Assembly: GCF_021083305.1 (NCBI RefSeq)
Contig: NZ_JAJFAY010000001.1
Coordinates: 1,612,001-1,676,000 of the forward strand
Reading direction: 5' to 3'
DNA length: 64,000 bases
From: Haladaptatus sp. DYF46
GTDB lineage: Archaea; Halobacteriota; Halobacteria; Halobacteriales; Haladaptataceae
Shown piece by piece: positions 51,591 to 60,728 of this stretch. Position numbers and translations under genes: made by a program. The notes beneath the pieces were generated by a model. The model saw only the letters and a list, made by a program, of their open reading frames with translations, did no database searches and was not told the origin of the DNA. Within the stretch, counting starts at the first letter, position 1, and each line of letters opens with the position of its first letter.

Positions 51591-52958
51591 ATGACCCCCT
51601 CCAACCAATCAACGACGACACGTCGCCGCTTTCTCCAATTCGCAGGAAGCACAACCATTGGTATGCTTGCTGGATGCAACCAAGAACACCACTCCACTCC
51701 ACCGTCCTCGGAAACCCAGTCGACATCTACGACGCATACACCCACATCGCGCACAACAACGCAGCAAAAAACGACTACAACGACTGAGCCCACGTCCACG
51801 TCATCGTTACGAACGGATTTTAATAGCCGCAAGAAATTTCGAGCCCCCGGAACAGCATTCGATAACTTCGAAAATGCATCGGACTGGGTTGGAAAGCAAA
51901 ACTCGGTCACAATTGATGATTCGACTTCATTCGTTGGGTCACAAAGTCTCAAGCTCAGCACCGATAGCTACCAAGGAGTAATCGCAGAACGGCAACTCGA
52001 CTCACCGCTGAACATCGAAAACCATGACCTATCATTCGCCTTCCGCAGTACGACCCCAATGGACGTTGCATTCTTGGTGTATCTATACGATCCAAACGGT
52101 AATTGGGTCGTGTTAGAGTTGCGGAATGTGACCTATCGGACACCAGATGTCGGATGGTTTCGGACTTGTCCCGGGGTCTTTAACGTGAGTGAATCTCCAC
52201 CAGACCTGACCCGAATCGAACAAATGCAGCTTGAGATCACTAGTGCAAACCAAGATGGGACACAAGCCAACATCGATGATATTCGACTCCATCCAAAACC
52301 AGAGAAGGGATTTGTCATTCTCAGTTGGGATGATGGGAATCAGAACTACTACGACAAGGCAGCCCCAATCAATGATCGATTTGGGTTTCCAGCAGTCATC
52401 ACAATGCCTGTGAGGCCAGACAAGGCTGATGAACCGTACTTTATGTCTGTCAAAGAGTTGCAAGAGCGCCAGTCAACCGGTGATGACGTCGTTGTACATG
52501 GGAGTACAAACGCTCCATTTGCAGAACTCTCGCGAAGTGAGCTCGATGCTCTCTTGCGGCGTAACAAGCAGTGGATGCTCGATAATGGTCTGGGAGGAGC
52601 GGATTTTATTGTCTACCCAGGGAATAACTATGACAAAACCGCGTTAGATGTCATCAGTAAGTATTGCTACATGGGTGGGATGAACCAATCAGGCAATGTG
52701 AATACGACTGGTGTCTATGGGTTTGACCCATTGGTACTCCCACGGACGATCGGCCATGATCTTAAAATTTCGAAACAAGCAGTTTCTCTTGCTGCTGCGC
52801 ATCGCCAATGTACGATACTCAACTTCCATCATTTCGATTCCAAGGACACGATGGGTGTACACGAGTACAAGAAACTTCTTGCGCATATCGACCGCACAGC
52901 AGGGATTGAAGTTATTACGTTCTCTGATCTATGGGCGATGCGGCAAAAGAAAGCCTGA
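51591..52958 (+). CDS. Tat lipoprotein with polysaccharide deacetylase-like domain
   Basis: This 455-residue protein has a twin-arginine signal TTRRRFLQFAGSTTIGMLAGC. The Cys in a lipobox near residue 29 implies a lipid anchor outside the cell. A Thr/Ser-rich linker (about 35-75) follows, typical of a glycosylated stalk. Next come a beta-sandwich, carbohydrate-binding-like domain (ASDWVGKQNSVTIDDSTSFVGSQSLKLSTDS through ANIDDIRLHP) and a NodB-type deacetylase domain. The latter shows ILSWDDGNQNYYDKA (metal Asp), VVVHGSTNAPFAEL (metal His), DFIVYPGNNY and LNFHHFD. Base composition and codon use are clearly more AT-rich than neighbouring genes, which suggests acquisition by transfer. It may act on surface or extracellular polysaccharide. 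Confidence 0.85.
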   Translation: MTPSNQSTTTRRRFLQFAGSTTIGMLAGCNQEHHSTPPSSETQSTSTTHTPTSRTTTQQKTTTTTEPTSTSSLRTDFNSRKKFRAPGTAFDNFENASDWVGKQNSVTIDDSTSFVGSQSLKLSTDSYQGVIAERQLDSPLNIENHDLSFAFRSTTPMDVAFLVYLYDPNGNWVVLELRNVTYRTPDVGWFRTCPGVFNVSESPPDLTRIEQMQLEITSANQDGTQANIDDIRLHPKPEKGFVILSWDDGNQNYYDKAAPINDRFGFPAVITMPVRPDKADEPYFMSVKELQERQSTGDDVVVHGSTNAPFAELSRSELDALLRRNKQWMLDNGLGGADFIVYPGNNYDKTALDVISKYCYMGGMNQSGNVNTTGVYGFDPLVLPRTIGHDLKISKQAVSLAAAHRQCTILNFHHFDSKDTMGVHEYKKLLAHIDRTAGIEVITFSDLWAMRQKKA

Positions 52959-53383
52959 ACGGTGAATCACAACTCATTGATTACTTCTGGCCACAAAAGA
53001 TCGTTTTGGAGACATCCATGTTTTGTTTATCGTCAATTAATTTTCGGATATTGAATTTAATTACTGCGACAACTCTATTTCTACCACTACACGTCACAAC
53101 CTGCATACAGATTGACTCAAGATCCCCGGGGGCAGTCCACTGCCGCTTATACTGCCCATAGGAAGACAATTACCAAAATCGGCCAAATTCGAAAACTCGA
53201 CATCGCTGCCGTCGCATGTTCTACTTCGATTACAGAATCAATCACGTATCTCGAAACGCGATGAAATCCCGGAAAACAGACTACTCACCCTCTGATCGTT
53301 CGGAATCGCCGAATTCGATACCGTAATCGAATAGACATCGATTTCTTCACAAAACTTATGCCTGCAACTCGTTGCAGTAAGCT
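52959..53383. promoter_or_regulatory. AT-rich gap with promoter and inverted repeat for the gene at 53384
   Basis: No gene is seen in these 425 bases. At its end, AAAACTTATG (53351-53360) is a TATA-like element about 28 bases before the ATG at 53384. Between them lies the inverted repeat CTGCAA/TTGCAG around CTCG (53362-53377), a likely operator. Further upstream GGCAGT/ACTGCC (53131-53144) forms a small hairpin. Confidence 0.45.
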
Positions 53384-53719
53384 ATGGAGCGAAATACCCT
53401 CGCCTCCGCCCTCCTCGCGTACACCGTCCTTGCAGCGGGTGTAACGGTCGTCCCGCTCGCGTACATCTATGGCAAAGCCATCGGCCTGCTGCTGATCGCG
53501 TCCCTGTTCGTGTTCTGCTTTCTCCATGCACGGACCGGAAGCGGCCCGACCATGGCGATGGAAGGTGGTAGTGAAGGAAACGACTTCGTAGAAACGGACG
53601 CCGCACCATCACAGTTGCACGTCGGGTCCTCGCTCCCCACGAACAACCGAGCGATTCTCACGTTCTACCTACTCGGCATCGTCCTCTGGAGCCTCGTTGC
53701 GACCTTCGCCGTCGTCTGA
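53384..53719 (+). CDS. three-helix membrane protein, function unknown
   Basis: This 111-residue protein has two adjacent hydrophobic segments (about 7-28 and 31-48). A polar loop follows (GSGPTMAMEGGSEGNDFVETDAAPS), then a C-terminal membrane helix (ILTFYLLGIVLWSLVATFAVV). No known motif is visible. Base composition is back to the chromosomal average, so it marks the far border of the AT-richer island. Its promoter carries an inverted repeat. Confidence 0.7.
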   Translation: MERNTLASALLAYTVLAAGVTVVPLAYIYGKAIGLLLIASLFVFCFLHARTGSGPTMAMEGGSEGNDFVETDAAPSQLHVGSSLPTNNRAILTFYLLGIVLWSLVATFAVV

Positions 53720-53869
53720 GATACTGCGTGGGTTTCCCGTCCGTTTTTCCTCCTCGTTCTGCTACGGTAGCACCACGGGCACGACAACCCGAGCGAAGCG
53801 GTAGCGAGGTGGTCTTTGTCCCTCGGCAACTGAAATCAAAAAACGAGATCCGACCTGACTCGAACGCCG

Positions 53870-55267
53870 TTACGAGGACTGAACGACGTAGCCGCCGGTG
53901 ACGCGCAAATCGAAGGAATCAGACGAGGGGTCCGGAACCGCGACGGTCAGGGACACGTCGCGGACGAAGGTCCCGTCACGGGCATCGTCGTCGGTCAACT
54001 CGAACGTGGTTCGATTCCCCTGCACGGAGAGCCATCCGGTTCCGGTGGCGGTGCCGGACACCTCTGCGGTCGCCTTCACCTGCTTTCCCGAACCGGTCGC
54101 GGCGGACACCGAGAACGACTCCAGCGACAGTTCCGGCCCGTCGGTCGAAACCGTGACCGTGGTGTCGAACGTCTCGCGGTAAGTGACCGACCCGTCGCCG
54201 CTGCCGCCACCGCCACTGCCGCCGTCTCCACCGCGACCACCATCACCGCCACCACGACCATCATCGCCGCCGCGTCCGCCACCGCTCCCACCGTCGCCGC
54301 CACCGCCTTCACCGGGTTCCTCGGTCAGCAGTTCGACGCCGAGTTCGGATTCGACGGCCGCGATTTTGGAGAAGATGGTCTGGCGCGAGGACCCGGCGAA
54401 GAGTAGGCCGACGAGTTCGCCGGTCGAATCGAGGAACACGGGCGACCCGCTGTCGCCGCCCTTGGACATCGGTCCCGCAATGAGTTGGTCGCGGAGTTTG
54501 ATGGTGCCCGCGTCACCGTAGTTCACGCGGACGCTCGCGCCGGTGGCCTTCACGTCGCCCTGCGTGACGCCGGTTGTGCGGCCCGATTTCGTCACCGTCT
54601 GGCCCTTGAGCGAGCGGTAGTCCTCGCGGCGGACGCTCGTCGGCCACGAGTCGTCCAACTTGTAGTACTCGGGCGATTCCCGCTCGGGGTCCACGGAGCG
54701 CGCCGCCGCGTCCACCAGCGCGCCGTCCTCGACGGTGACGTAGCCGCGGAGTTCGCCGGTCTTGTCGTCCGGCATGCTCCCGCCGTCCCTCGGCGACGGC
54801 TGGATGACCGGTTCGCCGAACTCCCCTTCGTTCACTCGGGCGTAGACGTGGTTGTTCGAGAGGCGCACGAGGTCGCCCTCGGAAACCGAGTCGTCCCAGT
54901 TCGCTTTCGAGGAATCCGTCACGCGGGCGGGGTACGGTCCGGCGGTCGCCGCCGTCGATTTCGCGTTGATTTCGCTGACGCCGCCGACCACCGGTCGGTG
55001 GCGGTCTTGCCGGCCCGCCTCGGCTTCGGGGAGCGGTTCGAGGAACGAGAGCGCGTCGAACCCGTCGCGTTCGTCGCCGTAGCCCGCGTCCTCGACGCGG
55101 ACGGTGACGCCGGAGACGCGCTTTTTCACGTTGTCCTCGTCGGCGAGGTCCGCGTCGGGGAGTTTCTGCGAGACGAAGACGGTGAGCGTGTTCGTCTCCT
55201 CGTCGTAATCGACGGCGAGGACGTTCTTGCAGTCGAGGAGGTGTTCGTACTCTTGTGTATGTGTCAT
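53870..55267 (-). CDS. trypsin-like serine protease-fold protein without signal peptide
   Basis: This 465-residue protein has an N-terminal ~60-residue domain (LLDCKNVLAVDYDEETNTLTVFVSQKL) and a chymotrypsin-fold domain. The catalytic His is probably in RLSNNHVYARVNEG near residue 140, an Asp in VEDGALVDAAARSV near 185, and the Ser in MSKGGDSGSPVFLDSTGELVGLLFAG near 272. A 50-residue Gly/Asp/Ser-rich linker follows, then a C-terminal beta domain (about 365-465). No Sec, Tat or lipobox signal is visible, so it appears cytoplasmic. The layout recalls NAL1-like proteases rather than secreted trypsins. The substrate is unknown. Confidence 0.8.
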   Translation of the reverse strand: MTHTQEYEHLLDCKNVLAVDYDEETNTLTVFVSQKLPDADLADEDNVKKRVSGVTVRVEDAGYGDERDGFDALSFLEPLPEAEAGRQDRHRPVVGGVSEINAKSTAATAGPYPARVTDSSKANWDDSVSEGDLVRLSNNHVYARVNEGEFGEPVIQPSPRDGGSMPDDKTGELRGYVTVEDGALVDAAARSVDPERESPEYYKLDDSWPTSVRREDYRSLKGQTVTKSGRTTGVTQGDVKATGASVRVNYGDAGTIKLRDQLIAGPMSKGGDSGSPVFLDSTGELVGLLFAGSSRQTIFSKIAAVESELGVELLTEEPGEGGGGDGGSGGGRGGDDGRGGGDGGRGGDGGSGGGGSGDGSVTYRETFDTTVTVSTDGPELSLESFSVSAATGSGKQVKATAEVSGTATGTGWLSVQGNRTTFELTDDDARDGTFVRDVSLTVAVPDPSSDSFDLRVTGGYVVQSS

Positions 55268-55446
55268 GTGTAGCTCGTCACGACAACCGTTCGGTCGGGG
55301 AGTGTTTTCATCGGGCTATTCAATGATATTAAGTCGCGTGTGGTAATATAGTTCATGGTGGTCGCGGAAGTAAAATTTCGAGAGCGAATCGGCGAGGCGG
55401 CGACCTGTAAACCGTTAAGTGTGACGACGCGCGAGGTTCGGATAGA

Positions 55447-56157
55447 ATGAGCGACATCCCGGACGATTTCAAATGCACCATCACCAACTGGGATTACATC
55501 TACAGCCTCTGCCGTGACGTGAGCGAGCAGGTGAAAGCCTCCGACTTCGAACCCGACGTCATCGTGGCGCTCGCACGCGGTGGCTGGTTCGCCGGGCGAT
55601 GTATCTGTGACTTCCTCGGCTTGGATGACCTGACGAGCCTCAAGATGGAACACTACGTCGGTGCGGCCAAGAAATCGAGCGAACCCGAAGTCCGCTATCC
55701 GATGCCCGAGGGAAGCGTCAAGGGTAAGGACGTGCTCATCATCGACGACATCGCGGACACGGGCGGGTCGCTCAAACACGCCTGCGAGTACGTCGAGGAC
55801 CGCGACGCCGGCGAGATTCGGACGGCCACCCTCCAACTCCTCCAGACGAGCGAGTTCGAACCCGACTACATCGGCGAGCGCCTCGAAGAGTGGGCGTGGA
55901 TGGTCTATCCGTGGAACTTCATCGAGGACATGATAGACATCACGAGCGGCGCGATGGACCGGGCCGACGACGAGGTGTTCTCGAAGGACGACGTCCGACA
56001 CTACCTGAACGAGTACCACGACGTGGAACGAATCCAGATGGAAATCGCCCAACCCGACCGCTTGAGCGAGGTCCTCGAAGAGATGGTTCGGCGGGACGTC
56101 CTCGCCCGTGAGGACGACGGCTGGCGACTGCTGAAGAACGCGACGGGCGTCCAGTAG
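55447..56157 (+). CDS. phosphoribosyltransferase
   Basis: This 236-residue type I PRTase has the PRPP motif VLIIDDIADTGGSLKHA near residue 96 and an N-terminal FEPDVIVALARGGWFAGRCICDFLG. It belongs to the haloarchaeal GPT/COG2236-like group often annotated as hypoxanthine or xanthine-guanine PRTase. The C-terminal ~80 residues form an added helical/winged region. An HD-domain phosphohydrolase starts 13 bases downstream, so both are likely co-transcribed and act in nucleotide salvage. The base is not certain. Confidence 0.87.
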   Translation: MSDIPDDFKCTITNWDYIYSLCRDVSEQVKASDFEPDVIVALARGGWFAGRCICDFLGLDDLTSLKMEHYVGAAKKSSEPEVRYPMPEGSVKGKDVLIIDDIADTGGSLKHACEYVEDRDAGEIRTATLQLLQTSEFEPDYIGERLEEWAWMVYPWNFIEDMIDITSGAMDRADDEVFSKDDVRHYLNEYHDVERIQMEIAQPDRLSEVLEEMVRRDVLAREDDGWRLLKNATGVQ

Positions 56158-56170
56158 CCGTCGGGAGACC

Positions 56171-56776
56171 ATGGACACCATCAATGCGCTCGCGGAGGCG
56201 TTCGCCCTGAAGGATGAACGCCGAACCGGGTGGCAACTCCGAGGAATCACCGACCCCGAGTCGGTCGCGGGACACACGTGGGGCGTCGCGCTGCTCTGTT
56301 TGCAGTACGGAAACGAGGCCGACATCGACACCGATAGAGCGCTTCGCATGGCGCTCGTCCACGACCTCGCAGAGGCGAAGACCGGCGACGTCGCTACCCG
56401 CGTGAACGACGCCGACCAGCGGGTTTCGGCGGCGGAGAAGGACCGACTGGAACGCGACGCCATGGACGCCCTCGCACCCGCGCTCGACCCCGAAATCCGA
56501 AACCTGTGGGAGGAGTACGAGGCCCGCGAAACGTCCGAATCCGTCTTCGTCAAGGACATGGATCTGGTGGACATGTGCCTGCAAGCGCTCGTTTACGAAC
56601 GCGGGAACCGCTACGACGGCGAACGGGAGAACGAGCAGTTCGAAGAGTACGAGGAATTGGACGAGTTCTTCGCCACGGCGGAACCGCGACTCCGAACCGC
56701 GGTCGGACGGGAACTGTTCGAGGAGATCCGGACGCGCTACGAGACGGTTCGGGACGGGAACGGGGCAGGCGAGTAA
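56171..56776 (+). CDS. HD-domain nucleotidase (YfbR-like)
   Basis: This 201-residue HD-superfamily phosphohydrolase has metal ligands in VAGHTWGVALL near residue 32, MALVHDLAEAKTGD near 61 and VFVKDMDLVDMCLQAL near 128. It resembles the 5'-deoxynucleotidase YfbR/HDDC2 group that removes phosphate from nucleoside monophosphates. Together with the adjacent phosphoribosyltransferase it suggests a nucleotide salvage or turnover unit. It is full length from the ATG at 56171, and it ends immediately before the convergent MATE gene (stops adjacent). Confidence 0.85.
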   Translation: MDTINALAEAFALKDERRTGWQLRGITDPESVAGHTWGVALLCLQYGNEADIDTDRALRMALVHDLAEAKTGDVATRVNDADQRVSAAEKDRLERDAMDALAPALDPEIRNLWEEYEARETSESVFVKDMDLVDMCLQALVYERGNRYDGERENEQFEEYEELDEFFATAEPRLRTAVGRELFEEIRTRYETVRDGNGAGE

Positions 56777-58288
56777 TCAGTCCGCCGCAGGCGGTTCCGG
56801 GTCCGTCTCGGCGTCGGAATCCGTTTCCGGACCCGCATCGGTATCCGTTTCCAGACCGACATCCGCCTCTACATCCGTGTCCGTATTCGTCTCGTCCGCA
56901 TCCGCGACCACCGCATCCTTCCACGTGCCGCGGAGGAACCACGCGACGGCGACGATTGCGCCGACGGTGTCGCCGAGCGCGACGCCCGTCCAAATCCCGG
57001 TCGGACCCCAGTCGCCGAGAAAGACGAGGAGGTAGGTCGCCGGGACGCGGACGACCCACAGCGTCACCATCGAGAACGCGAGCGCGGTTCTGGTGCTGCC
57101 CGCGCCGCGGAACGCGCCGAGGACGACCTGGAGGACGCCCATGAAGACGAACATCGGAGCCATGATTCTGAGGTAGTCGCTCCCGTAGGCGATGGTCGCC
57201 ACGGCTTGCGGTGAGTCGGCGGAGAGAAACGCGGAGACGAGCGGTTCGGGGACGAGGAACGCCACGAGCGCCACCGCGAACATCACGCCCGCGACGAGCG
57301 CTCCGGCCAATCGAACCGCCCGTTCCGCGCGGTCAGGTTTCCGCGCCCCCAAGTTCTGCCCGACCATGGTGTTCGTCGCCTGCCCGAGTCCCATCGCGGG
57401 GAGGAAGACGAGCGAGGAGAGGCGATTTCCGAGGCCGTAGGCGGCGACGACCGCCGGCGGAAACGTCGCCACCATGCCGGTGAGGACGACCATCGCCAGC
57501 GAACTCGTGGACTGTTCTGCGGCCGTCGGAACGCCGATGCGGACGATTTCCCGAATGCGGTCCACGTCGGGCGAAAGGTGTCGCCGCTCGACGCTCGGTC
57601 CCGCGTCGGTGCCGAAGATGACGTACAGGCCGATAACGGTGGCGACTGCCCGCGACAGGACGGTGGCTATCGCCGCGCCCCGAATGCCCATGCCGTCGAA
57701 CGATCCGACGCCGAAGATGAACAGCGGGTCGAGGACGACGTTCAGCAAGACGCTGACTGCCATGATTCGCATCGGCGGTCGGGTCTCGCCGTAGCCCTGC
57801 ATGAGCGCCGAGAAGACGAAGAAGCCGAAGAGGAACGGCGACCCGAGGAAGAACACCCGCATGTAGTCGGCCGCCATCGGAACGATGACCGTGGCGGTCT
57901 GCTCGTCGGCGGGGAGCAGGCCGAGCATCGGATCCACGAGGAGATAGCCGACGACGCCGATGACGACCGCGACGATGGAGACGAACGAAAGCGTCTGTCC
58001 CGCCACCGCGCTCGCCTCCTCCTCGCCGCCAGCGCCGGTGTGCTGTGCGACGAGGATGCTCCCTGCCGTCGTAAATCCACCCCCGATGGAGATGAGGAAG
58101 AAGATGATGGGGAACGCGAGCGAGAGCGCACCGACCGCTTCCGAGGAGAGCGCGCCGAGCCAGAACGTGTCGGCGATGTTGTACGTGACCTGCAAGAGCT
58201 GAATGACCACGATGGGCCACGCGAGGCGAACCATGGGTCCGACGAGCGGACCCTCCGTGATTCCCGTCGCAGAACGAGGAGATGACAT
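56777..58288 (-). CDS. MATE-family efflux transporter
   Basis: This 503-residue protein has twelve predicted membrane helices in two homologous halves, with MVRLAWPIVVIQLLQVTYNIADTFWLG at the start and QNLGARKPDRAERAVRLAG in the middle. It matches the NorM/DinF MATE class that exports cations or drugs against Na+ or H+. The last ~50 residues are a hydrophilic tail of repeated Asp-Thr, Glu-Thr and Asp-Ala units, not part of the family core. The ATG at 58288 lies about 24 bases from a TATA-like AAATAG. Confidence 0.92.
   Translation of the reverse strand: MSSPRSATGITEGPLVGPMVRLAWPIVVIQLLQVTYNIADTFWLGALSSEAVGALSLAFPIIFFLISIGGGFTTAGSILVAQHTGAGGEEEASAVAGQTLSFVSIVAVVIGVVGYLLVDPMLGLLPADEQTATVIVPMAADYMRVFFLGSPFLFGFFVFSALMQGYGETRPPMRIMAVSVLLNVVLDPLFIFGVGSFDGMGIRGAAIATVLSRAVATVIGLYVIFGTDAGPSVERRHLSPDVDRIREIVRIGVPTAAEQSTSSLAMVVLTGMVATFPPAVVAAYGLGNRLSSLVFLPAMGLGQATNTMVGQNLGARKPDRAERAVRLAGALVAGVMFAVALVAFLVPEPLVSAFLSADSPQAVATIAYGSDYLRIMAPMFVFMGVLQVVLGAFRGAGSTRTALAFSMVTLWVVRVPATYLLVFLGDWGPTGIWTGVALGDTVGAIVAVAWFLRGTWKDAVVADADETNTDTDVEADVGLETDTDAGPETDSDAETDPEPPAAD
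56785..56912. repeat. degenerate repeat encoding the acidic tail of the MATE protein
   Basis: Near-identical 6- to 12-base units built around ATCCG/GTCCGTTTCC recur through this segment. They encode alternating Asp, Glu and Thr at the C-terminus. It looks like a slippage-prone tract that may vary in length between strains. Confidence 0.5.
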
Positions 58289-58446
58289 GGAACGTACCCA
58301 CTCAGGGAACCTATTTCAAAACGCGTATGGTGTGATGTCATATCGCACGGGAGTGTGACGGAAGTCGAAGAGCGTGAGACGAGAGACAGGAGAGGACGTG
58401 AGCCGAACCCGTGTCGTTTAGGTGGGCACCGGAACGAGTATCCGTC

Positions 58447-59295
58447 ATGATAGGCTTCATCGGCGGAAGCGGCATCTACGACGCGCTGCCACTCGAAAAC
58501 ACCCGCGAGGAGAACGTGACGACGCCCTTCGGCGAACCGAGCGCGCCCGTCACCATCGGCGACCTCGCCGGGAAGGAAGTCGCTTTTCTGCCGCGACACG
58601 GCCCGAAGCACCAGCGGACACCGACGGAAGCGCCCTACCGGGCGAACATCCACGCGCTGAAGCAACTCGGCGTGGAGCGGATTCTGGCCAGCAACGCGGT
58701 CGGGAGCCTCCGCGAGGAACTCCCGCCACAGACGCTCGTGGTCCCGGACCAGATTTTCGACCGGACGAAACACCGGACCCCGACGTTCTTCGGCGACGGT
58801 ATGGTCGTCCACATGCCGTTCGCGGACCCGTACTGCCCGCACATGGTGTCTCACCTCTCGGACGCGAGCGGCGAGGCGACCGACGCGGACCACCATTCGG
58901 GCGGCACCTACGTCTGTATCGAAGGCCCACAGTACTCGACTCGCGCGGAGAGCGAGTTCTACCGCGCACAGGGCTTCGAAATCATCGGCATGACGGCGAT
59001 TCCGGAGGCGAAACTCGCCCGCGAGGCCGAGATGTGCTACGCGACGGTGGCGGGCGTCACGGACTACGACGTGTGGAAGGAAGACAGCGAAGTAACCTTG
59101 GATGAAGTGTTGAAAAACGCGGCGAAGAACGAGGACGCCATCAAGGAAGTCGTCGAACACGCGATTCGGACGATGCCCGAAGAGCGCGAGTGTGATTGTG
59201 ACCACGCGCTCCAAGGCACCATCAACACCCCGACTGAAGCGATTCCCGAGGAGACGCGCGAGGAAGTGGACCTACTCGCGGGCGAATATCTCTGA
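58447..59295 (+). CDS. mtnP: S-methyl-5'-thioadenosine phosphorylase
   Basis: This 282-residue enzyme is a trimeric purine nucleoside phosphorylase-type that releases adenine from methylthioadenosine. The phosphate loop GFIGGSGIYDA is at the start. It also has FLPRHGPKHQRTPTEAPYRANIHALKQLGV near 49-78, ASNAVGSLREEL near 85, and YVCIEGPQYSTRAESEFYRAQGFEIIGMTAIPEAKLAREAEMCY near 158-201. The ATG at 58447 is the family start. It acts in methionine and polyamine-related salvage. Confidence 0.93.
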   Translation: MIGFIGGSGIYDALPLENTREENVTTPFGEPSAPVTIGDLAGKEVAFLPRHGPKHQRTPTEAPYRANIHALKQLGVERILASNAVGSLREELPPQTLVVPDQIFDRTKHRTPTFFGDGMVVHMPFADPYCPHMVSHLSDASGEATDADHHSGGTYVCIEGPQYSTRAESEFYRAQGFEIIGMTAIPEAKLAREAEMCYATVAGVTDYDVWKEDSEVTLDEVLKNAAKNEDAIKEVVEHAIRTMPEERECDCDHALQGTINTPTEAIPEETREEVDLLAGEYL

Positions 59296-59375
59296 ATCCG
59301 GGTCGGGAAGGGTCGATCAGGTACCGCCCCCAATCGTTCCGAAAGCTTACACCAGTACGTGAACGATATCGGGAC

Positions 59376-59531
59376 GTGGCGGATCCGAGCGAAATCGTCA
59401 GCGTGCTGGTGGCGTTGGAGTTCGTCGTGATGGCTTCGGTAGTGTTGCTCTTGGTTCCGTTCGAAACCGCTGTTTCGGTCATCCCCCTGCTGTTGATTTT
59501 CCTAATCGCCCTCCTGCTGTATCGTTCGTGA
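59376..59531 (+). CDS. 51-residue membrane protein
   Basis: A short frame starting at a GTG reads (M)ADPSEIVSVLVALEFVVMAS and continues with two hydrophobic segments (about residues 8-27 and 33-49), ending LLLYRS. It lies between MTA phosphorylase and the aminotransferase on the same strand. The coding potential is moderate and the start is not certain. Function is unknown. Confidence 0.45.
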   Translation: MADPSEIVSVLVALEFVVMASVVLLLVPFETAVSVIPLLLIFLIALLLYRS

Positions 59532-59657
59532 GTCGGCACGTACGGGGAAACGGAACCGACGGACGGAGACGCGAAACAAGTCCGCCGGATTCGATCCGCG
59601 TCTTCGGCCGGAGCGCTTGTGGAACGGTTTAACTTCCCCTACGCACGCATAGGACCC

Positions 59658-60728
59658 ATGGACGAGAACGCGCTCACGATGACGCCGGGACCGACGGCGG
59701 TCCCCGAGGAGGTCAGACAGGCGATGGCGGAACCGGCGATGAACCCGGACGTGAATCCCGAATTCGAATCGTACTACGGGACGGTACTCGACAAACTGGC
59801 GCGGGTGTACGGAACCGACGACGAGATGGTCGTCCTCGGCGGCGAGGGTATCCTCGGATTGGAAACCGCCGTCGATTCGTTGGTCGAGGAGGGGGACGAC
59901 GTGCTCTGTCTCGCCAACGGACTGTACGGCGACGGCTTTGCGGATTTCGTGGAGATGGCGGGCGGCAACCCGATACTCCACGACGTCGATTACAGGGAGG
60001 CGTTCGACCCTGACGAAGTGGCCGCGCTCGTGGAGTCGGGCGACTTCGCCGCCGCGACGATGGTCCACTGTGAGACGCCGACGGGGGTACTGAACGGGTT
60101 CGACGAGATTCTGGCGACGTTGCAGGACGCGGGCGTGTTGACCATCGTGGACGCCGTATCGTCGCTCGGCGGAACGCCGGTCCCGGTCGAACGCATCGAC
60201 GTGTGTCTCGGCGCGTCCCAGAAGTGTTTCAGTTCGCCGCCCGGCCTGACAACCACGTCCGTCAGCGATGCGGCGTGGGAGAAGGTCGAGGGGACGGAAC
60301 AGAACGGGTTTTACACGAGTCTAGAACCGTGGCGGGACGCCGACTTCTCGTTCCTGCCGTACACGCACCTCGTTTCGAACCTCTACGCGTTGGAGGCGTC
60401 GTTGGACCTGATTTTGGACGAAGGACGGCAAAAAGTGTTCGCGCGCCACGAAACGGCGGCCCGCCGCTGTCGTGAGCGCGGCGAGGAACTCGGACTCGAA
60501 CCGTTCCCCGGAACGGAATCGCTCTGCTCGCCGACCGTCACGGCCTTCGAAATCGAGGGACAGGCGGAGGAGGTACAGGAGCGGTTGTACGACGACCACG
60601 GAATCCTCGTCGCGACGGGGCTCGGGGAGATGGCGGCGGACCTCCTCCGAATCGGTCACATGGGGTACGGTGCCGAGCTCGAAGCCGTCGAGAAAACGAT
60701 GGACGCGCTCGAAACGGTCCTCGATTAG
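59658..60728 (+). CDS. class V aminotransferase, alanine-glyoxylate / serine-pyruvate type
   Basis: This 356-residue fold-type I PLP enzyme has the family opening MTPGPTAVPEEVRQAM. VLGGEGILGLETAVDSL lies near 58, HCETPTGVLNGFDEI near 135, DAVSSLGGTPVP near 162, and the PLP Lys is in CLGASQKCFSSPPGL near 183. It belongs to the alanine-glyoxylate or serine-pyruvate aminotransferase group; the exact donor is not known. A TATA-like GGTTTAAC about 29 bases before the ATG supports a leaderless start at 59658. It is convergent with scpA, and the stops overlap by four bases. Confidence 0.88.
   Translation: MDENALTMTPGPTAVPEEVRQAMAEPAMNPDVNPEFESYYGTVLDKLARVYGTDDEMVVLGGEGILGLETAVDSLVEEGDDVLCLANGLYGDGFADFVEMAGGNPILHDVDYREAFDPDEVAALVESGDFAAATMVHCETPTGVLNGFDEILATLQDAGVLTIVDAVSSLGGTPVPVERIDVCLGASQKCFSSPPGLTTTSVSDAAWEKVEGTEQNGFYTSLEPWRDADFSFLPYTHLVSNLYALEASLDLILDEGRQKVFARHETAARRCRERGEELGLEPFPGTESLCSPTVTAFEIEGQAEEVQERLYDDHGILVATGLGEMAADLLRIGHMGYGAELEAVEKTMDALETVLD

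Noticed and set aside
50722..53383. AT-richer island considered as an insertion sequence or integrated element
   Set aside because: No transposase, integrase, terminal inverted repeats, target duplication or tRNA attachment site could be recognised.
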